From Cornus controversa (taxonomy: Eukaryota > Streptophyta > Magnoliopsida > Cornales > Cornaceae), in assembly GCA_026545225.1 (NCBI GenBank), contig CM048852.1, positions 10,278,501-10,342,500 of the forward strand: a stretch of 64,000 nucleotides of DNA, in the 5' to 3' direction. Each line of letters starts with the position of its first letter. The stretch's first letter is position 1. Below the pieces are notes generated by a model. It had not been told where the DNA came from and ran no database searches. It was given only the letters and a program-made list of their open reading frames with translations. The position numbers were made by a program, and so were the translations under genes. Below, one piece after another: positions 36,181 to 46,068 of the stretch.

Positions 36181-38760
36181 TGCTTTTGTGTGGATGTTGT
36201 GGATGATCTTATTGAAGAAGTGCTCCTTTGTATCTTAACCAAAGATCTTTTAGAGGTGTGCCTAAGTCACTTTGATTTTGATGACTTTGACGTCGAACAA
36301 TCAATTCAAGACATAAATGCAATACTTGATGTCATCGTTGTAAATGACTTTCAAGTACTCCTCCAATTTCATCCCTTGTGTTTCCTCCACAACTTGAGCT
36401 CAAGCCTTTACCGGCTACTCTCAAGTATGTATTCATCGGCCCAAGTGACACCCTTCCGGTCATCATAGCTTCAAATCTAACAAATGACCAAGAGTGTTCA
36501 CTCATAATGGTACTTAAGGAACATGAAAGCGCTATAAGGTGGAACATTTTCGATTTGAAAGGTATAGATCCTTTTATTTGTATGCACCGCATACATTTGA
36601 AAGATGATGAAAAGACCTCAAGAGAGGCGCAACGTAGGTGTTGTGCTTGAAAATGGTATTTTGTTTTACCAAAATAATTCTTGTCCAATTCTTAATAAAT
36701 CACTCGCAATAGCACGAATCTTTGTAAAATAGGGCTCTTGTGAAGGTGTCGATCCCACAGAGAATGTGATTAAATTAGTCTTATTTGATTTATTGAAAGA
36801 GAGGTTGATATTTTTTGTATTTGTTTAACATAAAATAAATGGCAATAGTTATAGTTTGAATTGATAAATAAAAGAGGGACTAGGATATTGATTTCACCAC
36901 TAGCCTCACATCAATGGAAGAATGTATTTCAACTTGGAAAAGTTATATATACATAATCATGATTCATGGGATTTGTCACATACCACCATGATATCTTCAA
37001 GAAAATACATAAATCAAAAGATAAGAATAACTCATCTCTAGTTAGCATGAATCGTCTACCTAACTACTTAAATACAATACATAACGTGAAATTAAAAGTG
37101 TAGAACGACTCATCTTCCTTAAGCATGAATTATCAAATCTAATGAATTTATGTTCAAATAAAACTATTGTATAACTTTCATACTTTCTAAGACAAAAGAA
37201 GAATGAGGTCAAGATTGAACATAACTTTATAATTCGATTACAAATGTAATCCTTAAAGTTATACAACTTATTATACACATAACAATCCCAAATAAAAATA
37301 CTATTAAGATACCATTGATACTTGGTTAGGGCTACATCAATGCCCTATGAAGAGTTTTAGCTCCTCATGGCTAAGTTAAAAGTCTCCATGGTTGGAGAAC
37401 ACTTCATATTTTTCTATGTGTAAAGAATTTTTTCACTCAAGTATCCTCCCTTACACTACTCAATTCCCCTCATTTTATAACCAAAGTTAGTGCAATTTGA
37501 GTGTCCACCATTTTTTCCACTTAAACTCATCCTATGGCCTAAATAGCTCCATATGTATCCCATTTTAGAAGATTTGGATCATCTCCCTCTATGTGCATAT
37601 CACTTGGTGAATTCATTAAGTGTGGTGGTTGCTTGTCATATCATTGGACACTTGTCACAATTTTACAAAGCAATCAAAGTAGAAATCTGCCCAGAATATT
37701 TATGCTACTGTTTTGGCCACTTTCAACCACCAAGATCTCAGATTTAGAAATTTCTTAAAAATAAAAGTATTTAGAACTCCCTTTTATCTTCCAAAGCAAC
37801 AAAAATTACCTTAATTGGAGTTTGGAACATAAAGTTATGGTTAAAATACAAACAGTGCACAGATCAGTATTTTGAACGAATTTTGGGCTTGAGATTGGTC
37901 TTGAACTTGTACTTGACCCAATGAATGAACCAATTCAAAATTTTGGCCCATTTTGTAATAAATCTTCAATATATCTTGGCCCAAACCATGGACTCATCAT
38001 TGAAAGTTGGCCCAAACTAATGGCAATTTCTTGTACTTATGGAAGCCTCATTGAAAGCCCAAAAACCATGAATTAATCATAATTTCATCTAAGGATCTGA
38101 AAATGAAAAAAAATAGAATAATACCATAAAAACACTAATATAAACATAAATAGAGGATTAACATATGTAAATTAGAAGGACCGAATGCACAACATTTTGT
38201 GCCTATCAGTAGGCTAAACCCTAACATGAAAGAAGTAGTCATGAAAGAGGTTGTAAAATTGCTAGATGTCGGTATTATATACCACATCTCAGATAGAAAG
38301 TGGGTGAGCCCCATGCAAGTGGAGCCAAAGAAATATGGCATCATCGTGCTCTTAAATAAACAAGGAGAGTTAATTTCTCAATGCACAACCACCGGATGGA
38401 GGGTGTGTATTGATTATAGGAAGCTAAATTCTTCTACTAGGAAAGATCACTTCCTACTTCCATTCATAGATCAAATCCTAAAGAGGCTTGCGGGCCAAAG
38501 TTTTTATTGCTTCTTAGATGGATATTCCAGATACAATCAAGTCGCAATAGACCCTCAAGACCAAGAAAATACAACTCTCACCTGTCCATATGGAACATTT
38601 GCATATAGATGCATTCCCTTTGGGCTATGCAATGCATCGACTACTTTTCAACGGTGCATGATGTCTATTTTTTTGGATATGGTGGAGAAGTTCTTAGAGG
38701 TGTTCATGGACAATTTTTCTGTCTTTGGACCTTCTTTTGAAGAGTTGTAAGGACACAAAC
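36181..38760 (+). pseudogene. Athila/Tat-like linker and reverse transcriptase, split by a solo LTR
   Basis: The acidic linker continues to PPQLELKPLPATLKYVFIGP (36381) and EAQRR at 36638, where the coding sequence is interrupted. It resumes after the inserted LTR with RLNPNMKEVVMKEVVKLLDV (38212). RT motifs follow: WRVCIDYRKLNSSTRKDHF, FYCFLDGYSRYNQVAI, PFGLCNASTTFQRCMM and then FMDNFSVFG. The usual active-site motif here is FMDD, so a catalytic Asp has become Asn. A stop follows at 38748. Confidence 0.85.
36639..38208 (-). mobile_element. solo LTR (1570 bp) inserted antisense into the Athila-like RT gene
   Basis: In plus orientation it starts TGTTGTGCTTG and ends GCCTATCA. The 5-bp duplication GTAGG flanks it at 36634-36638 and 38209-38213, and removing it rejoins the RT reading frame. 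Read on the minus strand it starts TGATAGGCACAAAATGTTG and near its end has CTCTGTGGGATCGACACCTT then CTATTGCGAGTG. Those mark it as a relative of the element it interrupts. No internal sequence remains. Confidence 0.85.
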
Positions 38761-39500
38761 TTAATCCTTAGTTGAAAAAATAGCCATTTCATGGTTCAAG
38801 AGGGTATTGTCTTCGGGCACATTGTGTCCAAAAGAGGCATAGAAGTTAATAGAGCCAAGGTTGAACTCATTGCTAAGCTTCCTCCACTTTCATCGGTGAG
38901 GGGCATTCGTTCATTCCTAGGCCATGCGGGATTTTACCACCATTTTATCAAAGACTTTAGCAAGATATCCCGACCCTTGTGTCGGCTTCTTAAAAAAGAC
39001 ATTCCATTCCACTTTGATGAAGCGTGCCTTGAATCTTTTGAAACTCTCCGTACTCTTCTATCAACTGCTCCAATTCTAACCCCTCTAAATTGGGATCTCC
39101 CATTTGAGGTCATGTGTGACGCATCCGACTTTGCTATGGGTGCAGTCTTAGGACACCGCATAGACAAGTTACCGCATGTTCTTTTACTATGCAAGTAAAT
39201 CCCTTTTCGACGCTCAAATGAATTATACAACTGTTGAAAAAGAGTTGCTTGTGCTTATCTATGCCTTGGACAAATTTCAATTTTATCTATTAGGATCCAT
39301 GGTCATTGTCTACTCTGATCATGCAGCTCTTAGGCATTTGTTGGCCAAGAAAAACATAAAACCCCAGCTAATCTGATGGATAATCTTATTGTAAGAGTTT
39401 AATTTTGAGATCCGGGATAAGAAAGGTACCAAGAATGTAGTAGCTGACCACTTGTCTCGAATTCTCGTCGAGTGTCACCATGATCCAATTCTAGTTTGAG
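38761..39500 (+). pseudogene. Athila/Tat-like RNase H region, decayed
   Basis: The piece 38791-39198 reads FGHIVSKRGIEVNRAKVELI, FLGHAGFYHHFIKDFSKI and FEVMCDASDFAMGAVLG, then hits a stop. A different frame from 39176 continues with YASKSLFDAQMNYTTVEKEL and VYSDHAALRHLLAKK. It ends in NVVADHLSRI near 39462. The domain is recognisable end to end but frameshifted near 39190 and stopped near 39375. Confidence 0.85.
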
Positions 39501-40860
39501 AATTCTTCTCGGATGAGCAACATTTAAGGGTCACTCATGAGCATCTTCCTTGGTATGCTGTCATAGTCCTTCCTAGCTACTGGGAAAATTCCCCATTTTG
39601 GTCCAAATAGAAAAATGATCGATTCTTTTCCCAAGTACGTGTGTACTTTTGGGATGATCCTCAGCTATTCAAGTATTGCTCCGATCAAATCATCCGTCGG
39701 TTTGTGCTCGAGAGTGAGATTCCTAGTATTTTTACTTTTTTCTATACGCTTGAATGCGGAGGTCATTTCAGTGCTCGGAAGACCGCTTTAAAATTCATCA
39801 ATGTGGTTTCTTTTGGCCATTTATGCATTGGGATGCATACTCATTCTATCGCTCGTGTGAGCGATGTCAGTGCTTTGGTGCTATGTCCTAGAAGGATATG
39901 ATGCCGTTGAACCCAATCCTTATCATCGAGATCTTCGATGTTTGGGGCATCGACTTCATGGGTCCTTTTCCACAATCCTCCAATTTTGAGTTCATACTCG
40001 TGACGGTAGATTATGTTTCTAAATGGGTTGAGGCATTGGCTACCAGAACCAATGACCACGCAGTTGTGGTCAAGTTCATTCAGATGAACATCTTTAGTCG
40101 TTTTGGGACGCCACGTGCCATAATCAGTAACGACAGAAAACACTTTTGCAACCGGTTCCTACGAACCTTACTACTCAAGTACTCCATCACCCATAAGGTT
40201 GCTACAACTTACCACCCTCAACCGAGTGGCCAAGTAGAAGTATCTAATAAGAAAATTAAGCACATCTTAGAGAAAATGGTTCGCTCCGATCTCAAGGATT
40301 GGTCACAATGTCTAAATGATGCATTGTGGGCGTATCATTTAGTAAATGGTAAAGCATGTCATTTACCGGTAGAGCTTAAGCACAAAGCCCTTTGGTCTAT
40401 TAAGAAATTCAATTTCGAGATGAAATTAGTTAGCTCTCACCGGAAGCTCCAATTGAGAGAATTAGAGGAATTACGGAATGACACGTACGAAAGTGCCAAA
40501 ATCTATAAGGCAAAGACCAAGGCCTTTCATGACCACAATATTTGAGCCAAATCACTCTCTCCAGGCCAAAAATTTTGGCTTTACAACTCTAGGCTTTGCC
40601 TATTTCCCGAAAAAATTCGTTCCCGATGGGACGGTCCATTTATCATAAATTCTATTGCTCCCCATGGAGTGGTGGAGTTGAAGGATCCTAAGGATGGAAC
40701 GCTTTTCAAAGTTAACTGGCAAAGAGTGAAACCTTGCGTGAACAGTCAAATGCAAATGGAATACGCTGATATTGTCGATTTGACAGATCCCCGTATATTT
40801 GGACATATGATCTGTTCTTATGTCTCGTCGTAGACAGTAAACTTGGCATCTCCATGGACC
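39501..40860 (+). pseudogene. Athila/Tat-like integrase, decayed
   Basis: The zinc-finger part is broken (ECGGHFSARKTALKF near 39760). The core at 39898-40545 includes [14 protein letters not shown] with the first catalytic Asp, [15 protein letters not shown], and [19 protein letters not shown] with the catalytic Glu. Where the second Asp is expected the sequence is [11 protein letters not shown], so the residue appears to be Asn. The C-terminal part ends about 40830 (FKVNWQRVKP near 40708) after a stop at 40543. Confidence 0.85.
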
Positions 40861-41680
40861 TATCATGTTTCATGTGACCCGTCGAATCCAATAGGAGTGT
40901 ATCTAATTGGTGTAAGGCGTGAATTGTATTCTTGCACTTATTTTGATATATTTAGTCAAATCATCATCAAAGTGCTTAAGGTACTTACGATGCATCATAA
41001 GGTCAATTTTGATATATCGTAATTACGATGCATTGTAAGTATAGGAAAGATGCATCATATTTTAAGCCCAAAAATTGAGTCCAATTCCAATAGGTTTCGC
41101 ATCTTGTTTCGTAGGATAGGCGATACATCGTAACATCCATTACGATGCATCGCCCTGAACACATGACTGCATGTGCATTCACTTATAATTTTGAACACAC
41201 TCTCTCCCTATCATTTCTTTCACTTTCTCCCTCTCAGCCAAACAGCACAATCATCTTCATCATTATTCATCTTCATTAGTTTTGGATTTTTGATATAGGA
41301 TTACAACTTGAGCACCACATTGGACCTCAGATTGCATAACCCTAAGGTTGCCTATTGCACAGTGGAGGTAAGGGTTTCATTCAAATTTTAATTTGAATTT
41401 ACTTGCAATTTTGTGTGGTTGGTTGAAGTTTGGGGGATTTCGATTATTAAGGGTTGATTTGAGTTGATTTGTGGATTAGGTTGTATTGACTGAGCTATTG
41501 ATAGAGGAGGGTGTGATTGTAATTGATATTTGAAGCCACACAAGGGCTGCTCTAGACAGTGCCCACCATTCGTTCGACAGAATTCCCAAACTGATTTTTT
41601 TTTACTAAAAATAGTGCTCGCCAAGGCTCCCATGGGCAAGATTAGAGATGTACCGCACGGGAAATGGAAAAATCATGAGA
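40861..41680 (+). repeat. 3' untranslated region of the Athila-like element with a palindromic motif tract
   Basis: From 40985 to 41155 there are repeated variants of GATGCATC: TTACGATGCATCATAA, GATATATCGTAATTACG, AGATGCATCATA, GCGATACATCGTAA and the perfect CGATGCATCG at 41143-41152. The phrase AACATCCATTACGATGCA is shared with the 5' LTR (32352). After the tract I see no intact frame. Around 41675-41690 the sequence changes to the Tekay RT remnant. Confidence 0.75.
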
Positions 41681-43015
41681 TTCCCAATCTATTACAGTCT
41701 CAATCTTGGAAGGATCTACAGAAACTCCCCCTCCTGAAACTACATGTCCGAAAAACTTCACTTTCGGTAGCCAAAACTCACACTTCTCATACTTGGAATA
41801 CAGTCGATTTTTTTTTCCTTAGAATTTGCAACACCGTCCTTAAATGATTTTTGTGTCCCTCTCTCGACGAAGAATACACGAGAATATCGTTCACGAACAA
41901 TACTACATAGTCATTAAGGAATGCACTAAACACCCGGATCATTAAGTCAATATGTGTCGTTGGTGCAATTGTTAAACTGAAAGGCATCACAAGGAACTCA
42001 TAATGACCATGCCATATTCAGAAAGTCATTTTAGACATGTCTTCTTCCTTGACTCTCAATTGATAGTACCTCGACCTCAAGTTAATCTTGGAGAAACACT
42101 TCTCTCCTTTAAGTTGATAAAACAAATTATCTACCCTTGGCAGAGGATATTTGTTATTGATCGTTGCACGGTTTAGCTTCCGGTAGTTAATACATAAGTG
42201 TAGTGACCCATCTTTCTTCTTAGCAAAAAGGACGAGTGCTCCCCAAGGTGATACACTAAGACGTATAAAACCTTTCACCCTTAGGTCCTCTAATTGATCC
42301 TTCAACTCCTTTAATTTTGCCGGTACCATTCGATACAGTACCATTGAAATGGGTGTTGTACCAGGTATGATGTCAACGACAAACTCAACCTCTCGCTTAG
42401 GAGGCAATTTTGTCAACTCCTCTGAAAATACATCCTCAAATTCACCAACCACTTCGGGAAAGATCACAAAGTTTCCTCCTTCTTCTTCGGTCATAAGACT
42501 AGCTAAGAAGAAGTTAAAATCTCCTTTTACCCCTTTATCTATAGAATGGCGAAGAATGAAAATCACGTTGTTCACCTATGAAACAAAAATGATCCCCTTC
42601 TGGTGTCAACACCAACACTCTTTCCCGATAACAATCAGTGTTAGCTCGAAAAGCGGATAGCTAATCCATTCCATGAAGGACATCAAGTCATCATATTGAA
42701 GAAAACAAAATCAAACACCAATCTATGATTTATAATTTCTCTATCTCACATGCTCGACAAACCATGTCTAGGATCACCCTTCCCCCAATTTGGTGTATCT
42801 ATACATAAAGCTCTATTTAAGTTGACACCTCTAATCCCAAAGCAGAAGCATAAACAAATGACATGTAACTTTGGACAAATTACATGTTAACATTCTTCTC
42901 TCTCCACATATCATCTATACCTTCAATAATTCATATACACCCTCACATGAAATTCACAAATTTCGTAACAACTTTCCTGGACCACACAACTCGTCTTGGT
43001 CCCACAATCGAATAC
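41681..43015 (-). pseudogene. Tekay/Del-like protease-RT remnant
   Basis: On the minus strand the region above 42580 has a broken protease-like part (MDLSAFRANTD near 42650). It is followed by [20 protein letters not shown], then [42 protein letters not shown], and after a stop and shift FLVMPFSLTIAPTTHIDLMI and FVNDILVYSS. FVNDIL replaces the usual FVDDIL, another active-site loss. It ends near DPSKIETVIDWE where the Athila-like DNA begins. There are no LTRs. Confidence 0.8.
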
Positions 43016-43430
43016 TGTAAGAACAATGGTACTTAGGCAATACATGAAATAATTCATGGCTAATAAGGAGGCAATGGTACGTACAACTACTTATCCCTTT
43101 GGTTTAGCGCAGATATATTGGTTTGCATTATCATTGGGCAACAAGTCTTTCTTTGTAAAATACTTGAAGAGCAAGTATTTCCTATTCTTTAGTTACAAGT
43201 ATTTCTTTTATTGTAAATTACTTGTAAAGAAAGTCTCTCCTATTCTTTAGGCCCAAGTTTTTCTCTATTCACTTATAAATAGAGGTGATTATTGTACACA
43301 AAATTAAGAGAGAGTATAATGAAAGAGATGTAGCCAGTTGGCTTTGTTTGTCGTAGATGTAGGCCCTAGTGGTCGAACCACATAACATTCTTGTGTTGTT
43401 CCTATTTAATTTCTCTCTTCAATTTTAACA
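43016..43430 (+). repeat. Copia-type LTR (about 415 bp)
   Basis: The right end (CTTCAATTTTAACA) is fixed by the primer site that follows. The left end is put at TGTAAGAACAATGG, which fits a TG start but is not confirmed by a second copy. A TATA-like TTATAAATAGAGG lies at about 43280. Confidence 0.65.
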
Positions 43431-43446
43431 TGGTATCAGAGTAGGT
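43431..43446 (+). other. primer binding site, TGGTATCAGAGTAGG (tRNA-iMet type)
   Basis: TGGTATCAGAGC is the standard initiator-Met tRNA primer site of plant Copia elements; here one base has changed. It follows the LTR directly. Only about 170 bp of non-coding internal sequence follow, so the element is truncated. Confidence 0.8.
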
Positions 43447-43613
43447 TGATCGTATCCTACTCCAAATCAGTCTTCCACTTGTTTTATATCAATTGTTTTC
43501 CCCTTCACTCTTAAATTGTTAGACAAAGAATTACTAATTTTTGCCATCATTTTGCACGATGCATCATTCCGTTCATTTCTTTTTTATGTCAATTATATAA
43601 TGACATCATCGAA

Positions 43614-43807
43614 GGAGATGGTGGTTAACATGGTTTCAGAGTCAAAGGTCTCGTGTTCAAACCTCACCATCACCCAATTGATAATTAAAATTGAAACACG
43701 TGTTGGACCAAAAGAAGGTCACATGTGAGGGGTGTGTTGAAGGATTTATATATTTAAGTTACACCCTCTCTAACAACTTAAGCTTTTAGAGTAGATGGTT
43801 ATTAACA
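43614..43807 (+). mobile_element. TRIM-like fragment: partial LTR, primer site and one 73-bp LTR
   Basis: A partial terminal repeat (GGAGATGGTGGTTAACA, ending 43630) is followed by TGGTTTCAGAGTC, a changed initiator-tRNA primer site. After about 90 bp and the purine-rich GTGAGGGGTG comes TGTTGAAGGATTTATA...GTAGATGGTTATTAACA (43735-43807), whose end matches the left partial copy. Very short LTRs around a tiny interior define TRIM elements. Confidence 0.6.
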
Positions 43808-44578
43808 ACAATAAAACTAGAAATGTGAAGAAAGTTAGTTGAACTTTCTTAAGCTTTTTTAGAATCGAAAGGATTGAAAATTAGTTGAACTAAAATCGAG
43901 TATATGGAATATAAATTTAACAAATATTCGGATATGAAAACATAATGATAGCACTTTAAAACCAAAAGATTATTCAAAACAACCAATTTCGGTACCTAGG
44001 ATCGAAAATACAAAATGATGGAGAGATAGATAGCGACATAACTAGTAGAATAGGTATGGGTTGGACAAAATGGAGGTAAGCTAGTGAGATATTGTGTGAT
44101 AAAAGAATAACACATAAGCTAAAAGAAAAATTTTATAAGACCATTATTAGACCAACTATGTTGTATGGGGTGGAGTGTTGGTGCCCTAAAAAAGGGACAA
44201 GAGTAATGCCTTTATGTAACGAAAATGAGAATGCTAAGGTGGATGATTGGAGTGACTAGAAGAGATAATGTTCCTAATAAGAGAGTGATAGAAAAATTAG
44301 GAGTGACACTCATTTGTGAAAAAATTAGAGAGTAGATTGAAATGGTTTGGACACATATATGGGAGACCTAGAGACGTGCCGATGAAGTGAGGAAAATTAG
44401 TTGTAATAGAAGGTAAGAGAAGGAGAAGGCAACTAAAAATAACATGGGATGAAGATATTAAAAATGACTTAAAGAAGTTAAATTTGGTAGGAGAAATGGC
44501 ATGCAATAAAAAATATTGGAGAGAGAGAGTTTATGTGGCCAACCCCATTCATATGGGACTGAGGCAATGATGATGATC
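43808..44578 (+). mobile_element. LINE 3' end, second copy of the family at 13003-13850
   Basis: From ACAATAAAACTAGAAATGTG onward it matches the minus-strand LINE piece at 13770 downward almost phrase by phrase: CTAAAATCGAGTATATGG, TTCGGTACCTAGGATCGA and CCCATTCATATGGGACTGAG. It ends with GATGATGAT (44566-44577). Translation gives broken RT C-terminal parts (GVECWCPKK, LKWFGHIYGRPRD). It begins exactly where the TRIM LTR ends. Confidence 0.8.
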
Positions 44579-45498
44579 GGAAAACTGGACTACTGAAATG
44601 ATTCTAGGGGGCGGGTTTATCAAGTTTGGTTGACAAAGTGGGCTGTTATTTTTGCTTCACTCTCTCCCTACATGCATAAATGTATGTATTTTAACTATTT
44701 ACATGTGAATGTGATGTACTTGTGCATAAAAGCAAGTGTTCAAACTTGTTTGGGCAGGCAATGCAGGTCTACGTTTTAGCTAGTTGGTTATGCACAGGCA
44801 TCTGCACACATCAAATGCCTCATTAATGAAAATTATAACTTCATATCCATTGTAAAATTGTAAACTTCCGTTTTATAACCGTTTTAACCATTTGATTCAT
44901 ATGGTTTGCGATACATGTGGAGCTCATGTTTGTGGTTTTCCTGGTAACTATTGCAACTTGCACTGATACTCTACTATTTAAGCTGAAAACGTGGAACTTT
45001 GACAACCCCCCTCCCTTTTTCCTCCCTCTTCCTTCCCAACATCTAGAATTTTACATTTCAACCCTTTCCTTCTTCCCTAACCTAGTATATAGAACTCCAT
45101 ATTTACTCTCTTAACACTGCTTTAATGTTGCAAACTTCAAGATTATATGTGAATAATCTGTAGGATTCAATCTTTGTTTTCTCTTCCCTTTTTTGGAAAT
45201 ATGGTGTGTTTAAACCTACCTTCACAGAGCCACAATATTCTGATATCTGGTTTTCTCTTATGTTCTATGTATTGTACTAACTGTAAAGCATATCCACTCA
45301 TGTTATGTTGCTCAACATGCACTGAGGTAACTTTTTTTGTTTCAATTTTATATATGACTTGGTGAGACACTAGGTGTAATGCTTTTGTTTTCTGAAATTT
45401 AGCAGTATTTTATTATCTAATACTTGGAAATTCCAATGGAGGTTGTAGAACTTCTGACAGTTTATGTACCTCACAAGTTCAAATTTTTGGCAACTGAA
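44579..45498. other. spacer before the SEC3 fragment
   Basis: No clear gene. Small frames such as 44917-45114 and 45174-45365 match nothing I know. They could hold unrecognisable upstream introns of the SEC3 copy. Confidence 0.45.
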
Positions 45499-46068
45499 AG
45501 TTCCCTTAATCATCTACAGGCTCGTGAGTTTGCAAATGAGCTTCGTTCTAGTACCAAAGCATCAAGAAATTCAAATCTATGGATTGAAGCTTTCACAGGT
45601 TCCAGTCAAAATGTGAACAATGCAGACACTTGTAATGTTTCAGAGGCCTACGCCAAAATGCTTACAATTTTTATCCCACTCCTTGTAGATGAGGTTACAA
45701 CCTAATTATCTGCTCATTTTGTTTTGTTTCTACCTTGCATCAAAACTTCAGTTCTTTCCTTTCTCAAACTGCAGAGCTCTTTTTTTAGCACACTTCATGT
45801 GCTTTGAAGTTCCTGCACTTGTCCCACCAGGAGATCCTGCAAATGGTAACAAACCAGTACCAAGGATGATGATACCAATGATGATGATTTGGGCATCATG
45901 GACATTGATGAGAATGAAAACAAAATGGGTAATCCTTTCCCAATGGTCCTGATCTTGTTCACCAGTTAAAGTTGACTCATCCCTGTATAAATTAATTTTG
46001 TAGGTAAAAATTATGCAGAGCTGGGAGCACTAAATGAGTCACTTCAGGATTTACTTAATGGAATACAA
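45499..46068 (+). pseudogene. SEC3: exocyst subunit SEC3 gene fragment with introns, frameshifted
   Basis: SEC3 is a membrane-landmark subunit of the exocyst tethering complex. Three exons of its middle region are visible. The first is [17 protein letters not shown] through [12 protein letters not shown] (45520-45693, perhaps from 45499), then GT. The second is AHFMCFEVPALVPPGDPANG through DDDLGIMDIDENENK (45775-45928). The third is GKNYAELGALNESLQDLLNG (46004-46068), then GT. Exon 2 carries a frameshift after SSFF at about 45787 and another of one base before DDD at about 45861. Neither the preceding nor the following large parts of SEC3 are present. Because introns are kept, this is a DNA-level duplication, not a retrocopy. 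The intact parent should lie elsewhere in the genome. Confidence 0.85.

Larger units (their letters stand above)
32031..41680 (+). mobile_element. Athila/Tat-like Ty3 retrotransposon, decayed, 3' LTR missing
   Basis: The element has a 5' LTR (32031-33450), a primer site (33456-33473), and decayed gag, protease, linker, RT/RNase H and integrase in the standard Ty3 order. A 3' untranslated region reaches about 41680, where an oppositely oriented Tekay fragment begins and no 3' LTR is found. Its RT region is split by an antisense solo LTR (36639-38208). Every coding domain has stops or shifts, so it cannot act alone. Confidence 0.85.
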
